A stretch of 64,000 bases of DNA from Candidatus Dechloromonas phosphorivorans (GTDB taxonomy: Bacteria; Pseudomonadota; Gammaproteobacteria; Burkholderiales; Rhodocyclaceae). Shown here piece by piece: positions 10,101 to 19,596 of the stretch (position 1 is the stretch's first letter; each line of letters opens with the position of its first letter). The notes below the pieces were generated by a model. It had not been told where the DNA came from, made no database searches, and saw only the letters and a list, made by a program, of their open reading frames with translations. Where the stretch lies: NCBI GenBank assembly GCA_016714975.1, contig JADKBR010000021.1:1-64000 (forward strand). Reading direction: 5' to 3'. Both the position numbers and the translations under genes were made by a program.

Positions 10101-11453
10101 CTAGGGCAGTTGGACGTGGCTGACGACGTATCGGAATTTTCCAGATCGTTCGGGCTCTATGGCCTCGACTTTCTGCACATCAACGGTGACATTCTTGCCG
10201 AGGCGGGCTTGGATTCCGGACTGAATACTATTGGCCACCGCCGGGCTGTAGTCGCCGTTTGCCACTATCTGGACCTCTGTATGGTTCAATGAATGCTGAA
10301 TGACCTTGAAAGCCGCAACGCCGGGCAGGTCCCGTATCGGGTAGATAAGCGCGAGTCCGTGCATCACTGTTCCATCCGCGGCAACAACAAAATCTGTTGT
10401 TCTTCCCTGAATCTCTTCGAGAATCGGTAGGCCGCGACCGCAACCACACAACCTGGCGGAGAGCGCACCCATGTCGCCAGTCTGATAGCGAATGAATGGA
10501 AAATCACTGGTTGCCAAGTGGGTGACGACGATTTCGCCTACTTGACCGGGTGCCAAGACATGGCCGTCACGATCCACAATCTCCACAATTATGTCTTCTG
10601 CGGTGAGGTGCATGCCACCCGCCGGGCATTCGTGAGCAATAAAGCCGGCATCGCGACCACCATAGCCGTTGGCGACGGGGCAGCCAAAGACACGGCTGAT
10701 CACGATGCGTTGTTCTTCATAGAGTCGCTCGGAGGTCACAAATGCCACTTTGATGCCAAGACTGCTCATTGATTGCCCTCGCTTTTCTGCATGGCGGGCA
10801 AGCAGCGAAATTGACGAAGGGTAGCCGAACAGCATTCTTGGGCGGGTGCGCGCTATGGTTGCGATGAACTCATCGAGTTTGGCTTCGCTCATCTGGAAGG
10901 CCGGGAGTAGTTGTGTTCGCATCAGTCGATCGCGCCATTGACGGAGCCGATCCTGCGCAGACAGTTCGATCGGGCTGCCCCAGACCACAATTTCTGGGTC
11001 GCCAATATCGACACCCCACCAACGAGTAGCACGCCACTTGGCGGCAACATCGTGGCTGACGCGTTCGGTGCCAATGAAGAAGATTAGCGGCTCGCCGGAA
11101 GATCCGCCGGTATTGAAGCGTGCTAACCCCTTTGCAACTTCCGACTTCATCCGGTCACCTTCGGTACGGATGATGGTTTTGGTCAGCAGCGGGAGCTTAT
11201 CGAGGTCGGCGAGAGAGCTTACATTCTGGGGATTGAAGTCGAGGCGGGAAAAGCAATCGCGGTAGTAGGGAACGTTCTTTTTCGCTTTCAAGAGCAGGCT
11301 ACGCAAACGCTCAAGGCGGTATTGCTCAAGTTTCTCTGGAGACCACCATTGTGATTCGTCCATTGCTCTGCGAATGACCAGCGTATTGTGTTTCTTTAGC
11401 GCCTCCTGCAAAGGGAACAGGAGGTTTGCAACTAGCCCGGTGTAGAGTCCCAT
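10101..11453 (-). CDS. PaaK/CapK-like adenylate-forming enzyme (phenylacetate--CoA ligase family)
   Basis: This 450-residue protein shows the ANL-superfamily phosphate-binding loop NTGGSSGEPL near residue 112. The central part contains YGGRDAGFIAHECPAG and the C-terminal part the hinge-like IRYQTGDMGAL. Members of this subgroup in polysaccharide loci are often named CapK; they are thought to activate a carboxylic acid as an acyl-adenylate or acyl-CoA, but substrates are rarely known. Its position between the O-ligase and a GT4 suggests acyl decoration of the exopolysaccharide. Spacing is 1 base to the ligase and 10 bases to the upstream gene. Confidence 0.82.
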   Translation of the reverse strand: MGLYTGLVANLLFPLQEALKKHNTLVIRRAMDESQWWSPEKLEQYRLERLRSLLLKAKKNVPYYRDCFSRLDFNPQNVSSLADLDKLPLLTKTIIRTEGDRMKSEVAKGLARFNTGGSSGEPLIFFIGTERVSHDVAAKWRATRWWGVDIGDPEIVVWGSPIELSAQDRLRQWRDRLMRTQLLPAFQMSEAKLDEFIATIARTRPRMLFGYPSSISLLARHAEKRGQSMSSLGIKVAFVTSERLYEEQRIVISRVFGCPVANGYGGRDAGFIAHECPAGGMHLTAEDIIVEIVDRDGHVLAPGQVGEIVVTHLATSDFPFIRYQTGDMGALSARLCGCGRGLPILEEIQGRTTDFVVAADGTVMHGLALIYPIRDLPGVAAFKVIQHSLNHTEVQIVANGDYSPAVANSIQSGIQARLGKNVTVDVQKVEAIEPERSGKFRYVVSHVQLP

Positions 11454-11463
11454 AGCGATCTCC

Positions 11464-12573
11464 TTAGGCAGGGAAGGTCAAGGGCTGGCGGACTTTGCCG
11501 TAGACCTCGCCGAGTACTGGCCAAACCCGCTGCCAGGTGAATTTCTGTACTTCTGCCAAGCCGTTATCAAGCAGTTTGTTAGATAAGGCAGTATCGTCCA
11601 TCAAGCGGAGGATGGCTCTCGCCATCGCATCAGGGGATCTTGGAGGCACCAGCAATGCCGTTTGCTCATCCCTGACGATGAATGGTACGCCTCCCACGCT
11701 CGTGCTGACGACTGGAACCCCGCTCGCCAGTGCCTCCAGGACAGAATTGGGCATGTTGTCGACAACGCTGGGATTGATGGCGATATCTGCTGCTCTGTAG
11801 GCTTGCGCCATGGAGTCGCGGTCCAATCGACCCGTAAAGGTGACGGCACCGGCGAGGCCAAGGTGCTGGGCCAGCGCGGCAAGCGATTCAGCCAAGGGGC
11901 CGGAACCGGCTATGGTCAGCGTGGCATCCGGATGGTTGCGGTGAACGACCGAAAAGGCACGAATCGCGGTTTCATTGTCGTAGATAGGTTCGAGATTGCG
12001 CGCAACCAGAAGATGGCGCCGCGTAGTCCGATGCGGCGCGGGGTTAGTGAAGTGAGCGAGATCGACTATGTTGGGCACAATGGAGGCCGTCATGCCAAAA
12101 CGAGCAAAAACAGCTTTTAGGAACTCAGATGGAACAATGAGCGCCGCTGCCTGGCGCATGGAAATACGGACGGATCGCGCCGATTTGGCGAGGAACGCAT
12201 CCGCTTCTCCCCCACGATAGTTGATAACTGCCGGCACGCCGCGGAGCTTCGCCATCCAGACGGCGGGCGCCGCGAAAAGGTGCCAGGACCATCCGGAGTT
12301 GGCCATGACATGGATTACATCGCAACGCCCCGCAAGTTGCCAGAGCGCGTAGCAATAGGGGAACAGACGGAGGAGTGCCCTGATGATCGGCAAACCGGAA
12401 ACCCACTGGGGACGATGGGACGCATTGGTCTGGACAAGCGAGACAGTGAGTCCTTCGCCTTGAAGAAGTCTGGCAAGTTGTTGCGTTTGGTTGGCCATGC
12501 CACCGTAGGGCGGGGGCAAGGGGCCAACCAGCCCAATGTGCAGCGAACTTTCCACGCTAATGCCCGAACTCAT
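11464..12573 (-). CDS. GT4 family glycosyltransferase
   Basis: This 369-residue GT-B glycosyltransferase begins with the glycine-rich donor-side loop HIGLVGPLPPPYGGMANQ. Its C-terminal half carries the family 4 motif NSVLEALASGVPVVSTSVGG near residue 275. Its start overlaps the end of the upstream glycosyltransferase by 17 bases, indicating translational coupling. It belongs to the sugar-assembly part of the operon. Nothing in the sequence fixes the donor or linkage. Confidence 0.86.
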   Translation of the reverse strand: MSSGISVESSLHIGLVGPLPPPYGGMANQTQQLARLLQGEGLTVSLVQTNASHRPQWVSGLPIIRALLRLFPYCYALWQLAGRCDVIHVMANSGWSWHLFAAPAVWMAKLRGVPAVINYRGGEADAFLAKSARSVRISMRQAAALIVPSEFLKAVFARFGMTASIVPNIVDLAHFTNPAPHRTTRRHLLVARNLEPIYDNETAIRAFSVVHRNHPDATLTIAGSGPLAESLAALAQHLGLAGAVTFTGRLDRDSMAQAYRAADIAINPSVVDNMPNSVLEALASGVPVVSTSVGGVPFIVRDEQTALLVPPRSPDAMARAILRLMDDTALSNKLLDNGLAEVQKFTWQRVWPVLGEVYGKVRQPLTFPA

Positions 12574-13774
12574 TCAGCACTCTTGAATAAGGCTCGCGGT
12601 AGTTGGCGACACTGTTGCGCCAATTTCGAACATTTTCAACAAACTGGCGCCCATTGGCCTTTAGTTCTGGCCAGCGTTCGCTATTCTTGAATAGCTCCAA
12701 GATGGCTTGTGCGAGCGCCTTTCGGTCGCCCGCCTTGAAGAGGATGCCAGTCTTGTTGTGGGCGACAAGTTCCTTGTGGCCACCTACATCTGAAGCGACA
12801 AAAAGCTGGCCTTGGGCCATGGCTTCCAGGGGTTTGAGGGGGGTGACGAGTTCGGTCAGGCGCATCGGGTGGCGCGGGTAGGCGAGGATATTGATCAGAT
12901 CGTAATAACGGCCAACCTCTTTGTGGGGGACGCGGCCGGCAAAAATAACGACATGCTTGAGGCCGAGCTGTTCGGCCTGATGGCGCAGGTTTGCTTCCTG
13001 CGGGCCGCCGCCAACCAGTAGAACGCTGACATCAGGCTTTTGTTCAATGATGGCGGGCAGCGCTTCCAACAGCAGGTCGAGGCCTTCGTAGGCATAGAAA
13101 GAGCCGATAAACCCAATGACGGCTTTGCTGGTCAGTCCCAATTTCTTCAGCAAATCCGGGTCGGGCGGGGCGGCCAAGCTGAACGCGTCAACATCCACCG
13201 CGTTGGGAATGACGGTCACTTTGTCCGCTGCAATGCCTCTGGCTACGATATCGGCCCGCAAGCCTTCACAGATGGTGAAGACGTGTTCTACCTGCCGGAT
13301 GGCACGGGTTTCGAGCCTGCGCGTGGCGCGGTAGCGCAGACTGCCTTCGGTTGTCGTGCCGTGGTCGACCGCTGCATCTTCCCAAAATGCACGGATTTCA
13401 TAGACGACGGGGATACCGAGCCTGCGGGCCACTTTGATGGCTGGGAGTACATTGAGAACCGGGGAATGGGCATGAATGATGTCGGGCCGAACTTCGCGGG
13501 CGACTTCTTCAAGGCGTGTTTCCAGAAGCTTCATCAGGACAAGCTCTTTGCCGATCGGCAATCTCGCTAGTGTGCCGGTTGCCACTGGGGTGCGGTAGAA
13601 ACGCAGGCCATCTACATCCTCAAGAGGGGCCGATGTTTCGCCTTGCTTTGGAGATGTAAGGTGAAAGGTTTCCCAGCCGAGGGCGCGCTGCTCGCGCAAA
13701 AGCGCGGCGGTGCGGAAGGTGTAGCCACTGTGCAGGGGAATGGAATGGTCGAGAACATGGAGGGTGCGAATCAT
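12557..13774 (-). CDS. XrtA/PEP-CTERM system glycosyltransferase, Daro_2409 family (TIGR04063-like)
   Basis: This 405-residue GT4 enzyme has an opening, MIRTLHVLDHSIPLHSGYTF, characteristic of the exosortase-A-associated Daro_2409 family. The nucleotide-sugar half includes AVIGFIGSFYAYEGLDLLLEA and the motif LKPLEAMAQGQLFVASDVGG near residue 300. The start codon overlaps the stop of the amidotransferase gene by four bases. Family members occur almost only in XrtA loci, which places this gene in the dedicated exopolysaccharide pathway. Confidence 0.9.
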   Translation of the reverse strand: MIRTLHVLDHSIPLHSGYTFRTAALLREQRALGWETFHLTSPKQGETSAPLEDVDGLRFYRTPVATGTLARLPIGKELVLMKLLETRLEEVAREVRPDIIHAHSPVLNVLPAIKVARRLGIPVVYEIRAFWEDAAVDHGTTTEGSLRYRATRRLETRAIRQVEHVFTICEGLRADIVARGIAADKVTVIPNAVDVDAFSLAAPPDPDLLKKLGLTSKAVIGFIGSFYAYEGLDLLLEALPAIIEQKPDVSVLLVGGGPQEANLRHQAEQLGLKHVVIFAGRVPHKEVGRYYDLINILAYPRHPMRLTELVTPLKPLEAMAQGQLFVASDVGGHKELVAHNKTGILFKAGDRKALAQAILELFKNSERWPELKANGRQFVENVRNWRNSVANYREPYSRVLNEFGH

Positions 13775-15678
13775 GCTGGCTCGCCTTGTTCCATGACGTT
13801 GCGCAGAAAGGCTTCGAACATCAGAAGCGTCCAGATCGAGGCGCTGTAGTCACGGCTGCCATTGTTGTGGGCATTGACCAAGTGTTGCAGATATTCGCGG
13901 TTGAACCAGCCGGTATCGGCCAGGCGAGGGCCGAGAAGTGAATCTTGGACGCGTTTTTTGAGCGGGCCGCGGAACCAGCGGGCGAGCGGAACCGAGAAGC
14001 CCATTTTCGGACGATAGAGAACATCGTCAGGGAGGAATGGCTCCATCGATTTCTTGAGCAGGTATTTGCCTTCCTGGCCGCGAATTTTCATTGAAGAATT
14101 CAGCGTGGCCAGCCATTCGACCAGTTCATGGTCCATCAGCGGTTCTCGGACCTCAAGCGAGTGCGCCATGCTGGCCCGGTCGACTTTGGTGTTGATGTCA
14201 CCGACGAGGTAGGTCTTTAGATCGAGATACTGGATCAACGCCAGCGGATCATCGGTGTTGGCTTTCGCGGCATGCTGGCTGAAGACCTCGATGGCATTGT
14301 AGCCGCCGAGGGCTGATTTGAATTGCGGGCTGAACAGTTGATTGCGCATTGGCGCGCGCAGGATCGAAACGGAGTGGAAGTAGGCTTCGACCGAGCTGCG
14401 GGCGATCCCTTCGAAGGTCGTCTTGGCGCGAAACACTCGCGGCGCCCAATCGGCCTTGGGGTAGAGCTTGCCCAGGGCACCGAAGACAGGACGGCGCAAA
14501 CTCAGCGGCAGGGCCGAGCGCATTCTTTCTTCCATCAGGTGGAGGCGGTAACGGCGGTAGCCACCGAAACTCTCGTCGCCGCCATCGCCGGAAAGGGCTA
14601 CGGTAACGTGCTTGCGGGCCAGTTGGCAGACGCGGTAGGTCGGGATCGCCGAGCTGTCGGCGTAGGGTTCGTCGTAGAGTTTGGCCAGCGTATCGATGAG
14701 ATCGAAGTCGTCGCTTTCAACCATGTCGAGGTAGTGATTAGTCTGGTAGCGGTCGGCCACCATCTTGGCAAATTCGGACTCGTTGAAGGTGGGGTCGGAA
14801 AAGCCGATCGAACAGGTGTTGACCGCAGCATTCGAGAGACCGGCCATCATCGCGACCACAGCGCTGGAGTCGACGCCGCCGGATAGGAAGGCGCCGAGCG
14901 GCACTTCGGAAATCATGCGCAGGCGGATCGATTCTTCGAGGCGGCGGGTGAGTTCCGCACAGGCATCGGCATCACTGATCGAGTTGTCGAGGGTGAAACG
15001 GACATCCCAGTACTCGCGTGGTTTGCTGGCCGGTTGGCCACGGCGCAGCAACAGAGTATGGGCGGGTGGCAGCTTTCGGGCTTGTTTGAAGATGGCGCGC
15101 GGTTCGGCGACATAGCCGAGGGCAAAATATTCTTCGACGGCACAGGGGTCGATTTCGCGCCTGAGGCCACCGTGGGCGAGCAGCGACTTGAGTTCGGACC
15201 CAAAAAGAAAGGTGCCATCGTCGAGCAGCGCGTAGAACAGCGGCTTGACACCGAGGCGATCACGGGCAAGGAAGAGGGTTTCGCGGTTGCGATCCCAGAG
15301 GGCGAAGGCGAACATGCCGCGGAAACGGTCGACGCAGTTTTCTCCCCAGGATTCCCAAGCGTGAACGATGACCTCCGTGTCGCTACGGGTGTGGAAGGTG
15401 TGACCGAGGGCTTGGAGTTCTGGGATGAGTTCCTGGTAGTTGTAGATTTCTCCGTTGAAGACGACACAGACGCTCTGGTCTTCGTTGTAAAGAGGCTGCT
15501 GGCCGGTGGACAGGTCGATGATGGAGAGCCGACGATGACCAAGACCGACTCCGGGTTCGACATGCAGGCCGCCTTCGTCCGGCCCGCGGTGGAATTGCGA
15601 TTCGTTCATGCGACTGAGAAGCGCGCGATCGATGTCGCGTTTGCCTCGGGAGTCAAATATTCCGGTGATGCCGCACAT
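13771..15678 (-). CDS. XrtA-associated amidotransferase (asparagine synthase-like, TIGR03108-type)
   Basis: This 635-residue glutamine amidotransferase has an N-terminal Ntn-hydrolase domain whose catalytic cysteine is Cys2 of MCGITGIFD. For that reason I set the start at 15678 rather than at the longer in-frame opening to 15732. The ATP pyrophosphatase domain has the PP-loop LSGGVDSSAVVAMM near residue 264. It would use glutamine-derived ammonia and ATP to amidate a carboxylate; in this family the target is probably a uronic acid or another glycan component rather than aspartate. It overlaps the downstream glycosyltransferase by four bases and is 16 bases from the upstream one. Confidence 0.92.
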   Translation of the reverse strand: MCGITGIFDSRGKRDIDRALLSRMNESQFHRGPDEGGLHVEPGVGLGHRRLSIIDLSTGQQPLYNEDQSVCVVFNGEIYNYQELIPELQALGHTFHTRSDTEVIVHAWESWGENCVDRFRGMFAFALWDRNRETLFLARDRLGVKPLFYALLDDGTFLFGSELKSLLAHGGLRREIDPCAVEEYFALGYVAEPRAIFKQARKLPPAHTLLLRRGQPASKPREYWDVRFTLDNSISDADACAELTRRLEESIRLRMISEVPLGAFLSGGVDSSAVVAMMAGLSNAAVNTCSIGFSDPTFNESEFAKMVADRYQTNHYLDMVESDDFDLIDTLAKLYDEPYADSSAIPTYRVCQLARKHVTVALSGDGGDESFGGYRRYRLHLMEERMRSALPLSLRRPVFGALGKLYPKADWAPRVFRAKTTFEGIARSSVEAYFHSVSILRAPMRNQLFSPQFKSALGGYNAIEVFSQHAAKANTDDPLALIQYLDLKTYLVGDINTKVDRASMAHSLEVREPLMDHELVEWLATLNSSMKIRGQEGKYLLKKSMEPFLPDDVLYRPKMGFSVPLARWFRGPLKKRVQDSLLGPRLADTGWFNREYLQHLVNAHNNGSRDYSASIWTLLMFEAFLRNVMEQGEPA

Positions 15679-15694
15679 GTTCTTCTGCTTCCCC

Positions 15695-16855
15695 CTAGGC
15701 CGACACGCCGGAGCAGCCCAGTAATTTGTCATAGGCGCCCAGATAGGCGGCCACCATCGCTTTCATGCTGAACTTTTCTTCCACGCGCTCACGACCGAGT
15801 TGCCCCATTCGCCGGGCACTAGCGGGATTATTGGCGAGTGCGACGATTTCCTGTGCCAACTCCTCCAGGTCGCCCGGTGGTACGAGCTGGCCCGTAATGC
15901 CGGCTGCTACGAGATCGGCATTGCCACCAACATCGGTGGCAATCACGGGCAAGCCTGAAGCCATTGCTTCAAGGATCGTGTTGGAGATGCCTTCGGCGAG
16001 TGATGGCAGAACAAAACAGTCCAGACCACCCATGATCTCCGGGATATCGTGCCGCTCCCCCGGCAACCAGGCGAGATTGCTTGCCCCTGCAGCGGCAAGC
16101 AATTGCTCGCACTCCGCGCGCAACGGGCCGTCACCAATCATCGCCAGCCTGATGCGTGTTCGAAGTGCGGGGTCGATTTGCAGCGCGCGGACAAAGGCCC
16201 GCACCAGCATGGGTTGGTCCTTGACCGTCTGCATGCGGCCAACCGTGCCGACAACCCAGTGATCGCTGCGTGCGAAGGGGCTGCCGGGAAGCGAATGATC
16301 AGGCCCGACGGGATGAAAGCGATCTGTGTCGACGCCGTTGTATACCTGTAACACCTTGTCTTCCGGGACCTTGATTCGGGTGGTGAGATATTCGCCAAGG
16401 TCGCGCGACAGCGCCAGGTAATAAGTCACGAACGGCCGATAAAAGCGTCGAATGCGCTGATAGGTAAGGTTCGATCCGTCGAGATCTCCCACGTCACGCC
16501 CGTGTTCGCCATGAATGCGCACCGGAACGCCAGCGGCCCACGCCGGCAGCTGCGCTTCAAGTGCAGCCAGGTTGCGGCTATGGACAACCGCCGGGCGCAG
16601 GCGGCGGAAGAGGGCGAACAGTTTAGGGAAAAGCCAGATGCCATGCCCAGGCGTCTTGTTCAGCGAAATGAATTCAACGTCGTCACGGCAGATGCGCTTG
16701 CGGAAATCTGTGACCTCGGTCAGGGCGATCACGGCGTGACGATAGTGATCGGCCGGCATGTGGTTGATCAGGTTGGCGACGCCATTTTCGAGCCCCCCTG
16801 TATCAAAGCGATAAATGACATGGGCAATGAGTGGGCGCGGGTCATTCACGCTCAC
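15695..16855 (-). CDS. XrtA/PEP-CTERM system glycosyltransferase (TIGR03088-like)
   Basis: This 386-residue GT4 enzyme opens with LIAHVIYRFDTGGLENGVAN, typical of the exosortase-A family TIGR03088. The donor-binding half contains VVGTVGRMQTVKDQPMLV and the signature ISNTILEAMASGLPVIATD near residue 290. Its start overlaps the exosortase stop by four bases. It is one of two conserved glycosyltransferases that bracket exosortase A in these loci, supporting a core step of repeat-unit assembly. Confidence 0.9.
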   Translation of the reverse strand: MSVNDPRPLIAHVIYRFDTGGLENGVANLINHMPADHYRHAVIALTEVTDFRKRICRDDVEFISLNKTPGHGIWLFPKLFALFRRLRPAVVHSRNLAALEAQLPAWAAGVPVRIHGEHGRDVGDLDGSNLTYQRIRRFYRPFVTYYLALSRDLGEYLTTRIKVPEDKVLQVYNGVDTDRFHPVGPDHSLPGSPFARSDHWVVGTVGRMQTVKDQPMLVRAFVRALQIDPALRTRIRLAMIGDGPLRAECEQLLAAAGASNLAWLPGERHDIPEIMGGLDCFVLPSLAEGISNTILEAMASGLPVIATDVGGNADLVAAGITGQLVPPGDLEELAQEIVALANNPASARRMGQLGRERVEEKFSMKAMVAAYLGAYDKLLGCSGVSA

Positions 16856-18381
16856 CGCGCCTCGCGCGTCGCAGCAAGAAGTTGCTCAATCTGTGGGCTC
16901 GCAGCTTCGGCGAACGCTGCAAGCCTGGCTGGTGCCAATACTGCCGGCGCGTAGAGCATGATCACAGCCGAGTCGTCACCATTGCCACGCAAGCGGGAAA
17001 GCGCTGTCAGTAGCTTGGCGGTGATGTCGCTCGTCGTCAGGTGACCATTGATCCAGTACCATTGCCAGACGATGAAGCGCGATTCAACGCCGCTTTCCTT
17101 GCTGAGTATTTCTGCCGTTCGCACCTGCAAAGGCATGTCTGGCAGACTTATCCGGGAGGACCCGCGCGAGATGACAGACCAGATGCTGTCGTTGCTGGTG
17201 ACCAGCATGTTGGTTGAGGTGATCAGCTTCCGCTCGTAATCCTGATTGCGATAGTAGCCAATATAGATGCCAACTTTCCCGTTTCCGTCGTCGAAGGTTT
17301 CCTGCAGGGTTGCCGAAGGCCTATCGTAGGCAGGTTTCCAGGCGGTAAAGGCGGGCGTCTTGGACCATGCTGGTAGTGCATGCAACTCGCCAATCGTGGC
17401 TGCCGCGGCCTTGTCGGCATTCGAAATAGTCAAGAAGGCGAGTGGGCCCGCTGCTGTTGCCGCAGCAATGGTCACTACGACAAACCATGCTGGTGATCCT
17501 CCGGTGGCTTTGGCGACTTGTGTTGCGTGACCGGGCATCCCCGCCGGTGCTACCTCGCTCCAGCGTGCGCCGATTGCGAACATCGCCATGATGACGATAC
17601 CGAAGAAGACCCAACCATAGATCAAGTGATCGACGCCGACGGCAAGGGTATTTCCTGACAGATGACCAATCATCACAATCATGTACGCACGAAGCCAGTT
17701 GGCGAAGACAGGAACGATGAACGACGCCGCGATGAAAATGAGCCTGCGGCGAAAGGATACGTAGTTAAGATACGCGAAGAGCGTGCCAACGGTGATTGAG
17801 GCAATGAGGTAACGAATCCCGCTGCAGGCTTCGACGACCGACCAGGCGCCTGAGGGGATGACGAACTGCATGCCTTCCTGGATGACAGGAATTCCCGATG
17901 CGCGAAGCGCAAGGACGGTGAACCATGCAGTCCATTCCATCAGCGTCGGCGTCATGAATTCACCGATTGGTACGCAGAGGAGGAGGAAGGCAAGGGGGAA
18001 GGCAATTTGGCGGCTGACGCGGACTCCGAGGATGGAAATGATCGTGAGGATCAGGGTGACGACCAAGGCGAACTGGGTCAGCGCGTTGACCGCAGTCAGT
18101 TCGCCCATTAGCCAGAAAAACACGGTCGCTGCGAGCGGAAGGACAAACCAGAACGTCGGTTCGGGCCTCAGAAGGGCCAGGTCGTTGCGCTTGCGCCAGA
18201 TCAACCAGAGACTGATCGGTGGCACGACGAAGGCGTGGGCATAGGTATCCGAGCGGGCCCAGATTGCCGCCATGGCGCGTGCCGTATCCCAGTACCAGAA
18301 GAGTACCCATGCCATTGTTGCCAGCAGCAGGAGCAGGGTCTTCGGCCAAGTCCTGGGGAGCGCAGCGGTTTCGTCTCTCAT
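16852..18381 (-). CDS. xrtA: Exosortase A with fused EpsI domain
   Basis: This 509-residue integral membrane transpeptidase-like protein is predicted to cleave PEP-CTERM tails and link the released proteins to surface material. The catalytic triad candidates are all present: Cys in EACSGIRYLIAS (about residue 185), Arg in FANWLRAYM (about 231) and His in VDHLIYGWVFFG (about 250). The C-terminal 200 residues form the EpsI-like periplasmic domain usual for XrtA. I chose the ATG at 18381, which shares one base with the TAA of the upstream gene (TAATG), instead of the longer opening to 18441. A predicted substrate lies at 29441-30232. Confidence 0.93.
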   Translation of the reverse strand: MRDETAALPRTWPKTLLLLLATMAWVLFWYWDTARAMAAIWARSDTYAHAFVVPPISLWLIWRKRNDLALLRPEPTFWFVLPLAATVFFWLMGELTAVNALTQFALVVTLILTIISILGVRVSRQIAFPLAFLLLCVPIGEFMTPTLMEWTAWFTVLALRASGIPVIQEGMQFVIPSGAWSVVEACSGIRYLIASITVGTLFAYLNYVSFRRRLIFIAASFIVPVFANWLRAYMIVMIGHLSGNTLAVGVDHLIYGWVFFGIVIMAMFAIGARWSEVAPAGMPGHATQVAKATGGSPAWFVVVTIAAATAAGPLAFLTISNADKAAAATIGELHALPAWSKTPAFTAWKPAYDRPSATLQETFDDGNGKVGIYIGYYRNQDYERKLITSTNMLVTSNDSIWSVISRGSSRISLPDMPLQVRTAEILSKESGVESRFIVWQWYWINGHLTTSDITAKLLTALSRLRGNGDDSAVIMLYAPAVLAPARLAAFAEAASPQIEQLLAATREAR

Positions 18382-19589
18382 TACGGCAACTCCCCGGGAG
18401 AAGGAAGATATCTGTCGATTGTCGCGAGATGTGCTTCCCAACTGTAGCGCTCGACAACCCGCTGGCGGGCTGCATGACCGATAGCGATTGCAGTACCGGG
18501 AGCGTCAAGTACCCGGCTCATTTCGGCCATGTACTCTGCCGGGTCGACGGCGATGAGCAGTTCCGTGCCCTTTTCGGCGTCGACCGCAGCGGCGCACTCA
18601 GCCGACGCGATGACAGGTCGCGCCATTGCCATGGCCTCCAGTATCTTGTTCTGGATTCCGCGCGCGATACGCAGCGGCGCCACGACCGTGGCCGCATGCT
18701 GCAGATAGGGGCGAACATCGGGAACAGTTCCGGTGACTACCACGGTTTCGCTGGCTAGCGCTAGAACCTCGGCCGCAGGGCTGCGGCCCACGATGTAGAA
18801 ACGCACGCTGGGCCAACGCTGCAGGATTCCGGGAAGAACCTCGGCTTTGAACCAGGCCACGGCATCGATATTGGGCAAGTAGTCCATGGCGCCGGTGAAG
18901 ACGACCGGTATCTCATCAGCCCGGTAGGGCGACGGACGGGATGCCTCAGGGGAGAAGTAGTTGGCATCGACCCCATTGCACATCGCTTCGACCCGTACCC
19001 GACACTCGGGTGCCTGCCCGCAGAAAAGCTCCTTCTCGTTTTCCGTGACGAAGAAGGAGCGCGTACTCCGGGCCGCCATTCGCCGTTCGTAGTCAAGGAG
19101 CAGCCTGCCCTCACGGCGGTAGAGCCAGGACAATGGCCAGCGATGCCGCGGCGCATATTGCGTCCACTTGGCTGAATCGACGTCGACGAAGTCGATCAGG
19201 GTGGGAAGGCGTTGAAATCCGTCAATGTACTGAGTCATGGCGGAAGAGAAGATCAGCGCAGCGTCGATATTGTAGGTTTTGCTGATCTGCCTGACCCACT
19301 TCGACAGGCCAGCGCTGCGGTAATAGCTCAACGTCAGAGGCTCGCCGAATGCCAGGGCAGTCAGGCTACGCAGCCTTGCCAGTCGCGGATGCAGTCGGCT
19401 TACATGCAGTTCGGCACAAAGCGCGCGCACCGTATCCAGATGCGCGTCATCCTCAGGGTCGTCGATGAAGGTGCCGAGAAATACACGATGCCGTCGGGCA
19501 AGGTGCTTCAACAAGTGATACGAACGCACCTTGTCGCCTTTGTTGGGCGGGTAGGGGAGGCGATGAACGAGGTAGAGGATGTTCGCCAT
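18381..19589 (-). CDS. XrtA/PEP-CTERM system glycosyltransferase (TIGR03087-like)
   Basis: This 402-residue GT4 enzyme starts with the distinctive YLVHRLPYPPNKGDKVRSYH, diagnostic of the exosortase-A family TIGR03087. The C-terminal nucleotide-sugar domain has VVFTGAMDYLPNIDAVAWF and GIQNKILEAMAMARPVIAS near residue 310. The ATG at 19589 sits seven bases after the FemAB gene stop. In-frame sequence upstream to 19844 overlaps that gene and is not protein-like. It directly precedes exosortase A, with one base of overlap. Confidence 0.9.
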   Translation of the reverse strand: MANILYLVHRLPYPPNKGDKVRSYHLLKHLARRHRVFLGTFIDDPEDDAHLDTVRALCAELHVSRLHPRLARLRSLTALAFGEPLTLSYYRSAGLSKWVRQISKTYNIDAALIFSSAMTQYIDGFQRLPTLIDFVDVDSAKWTQYAPRHRWPLSWLYRREGRLLLDYERRMAARSTRSFFVTENEKELFCGQAPECRVRVEAMCNGVDANYFSPEASRPSPYRADEIPVVFTGAMDYLPNIDAVAWFKAEVLPGILQRWPSVRFYIVGRSPAAEVLALASETVVVTGTVPDVRPYLQHAATVVAPLRIARGIQNKILEAMAMARPVIASAECAAAVDAEKGTELLIAVDPAEYMAEMSRVLDAPGTAIAIGHAARQRVVERYSWEAHLATIDRYLPSPGELP

Positions 19590-19596
19590 CTTCTGC

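Noticed and set aside
15034..15771. 245-codon plus-strand frame within the amidotransferase
   Set aside because: The opposite strand carries the catalytic Cys2 and PP-loop motifs.
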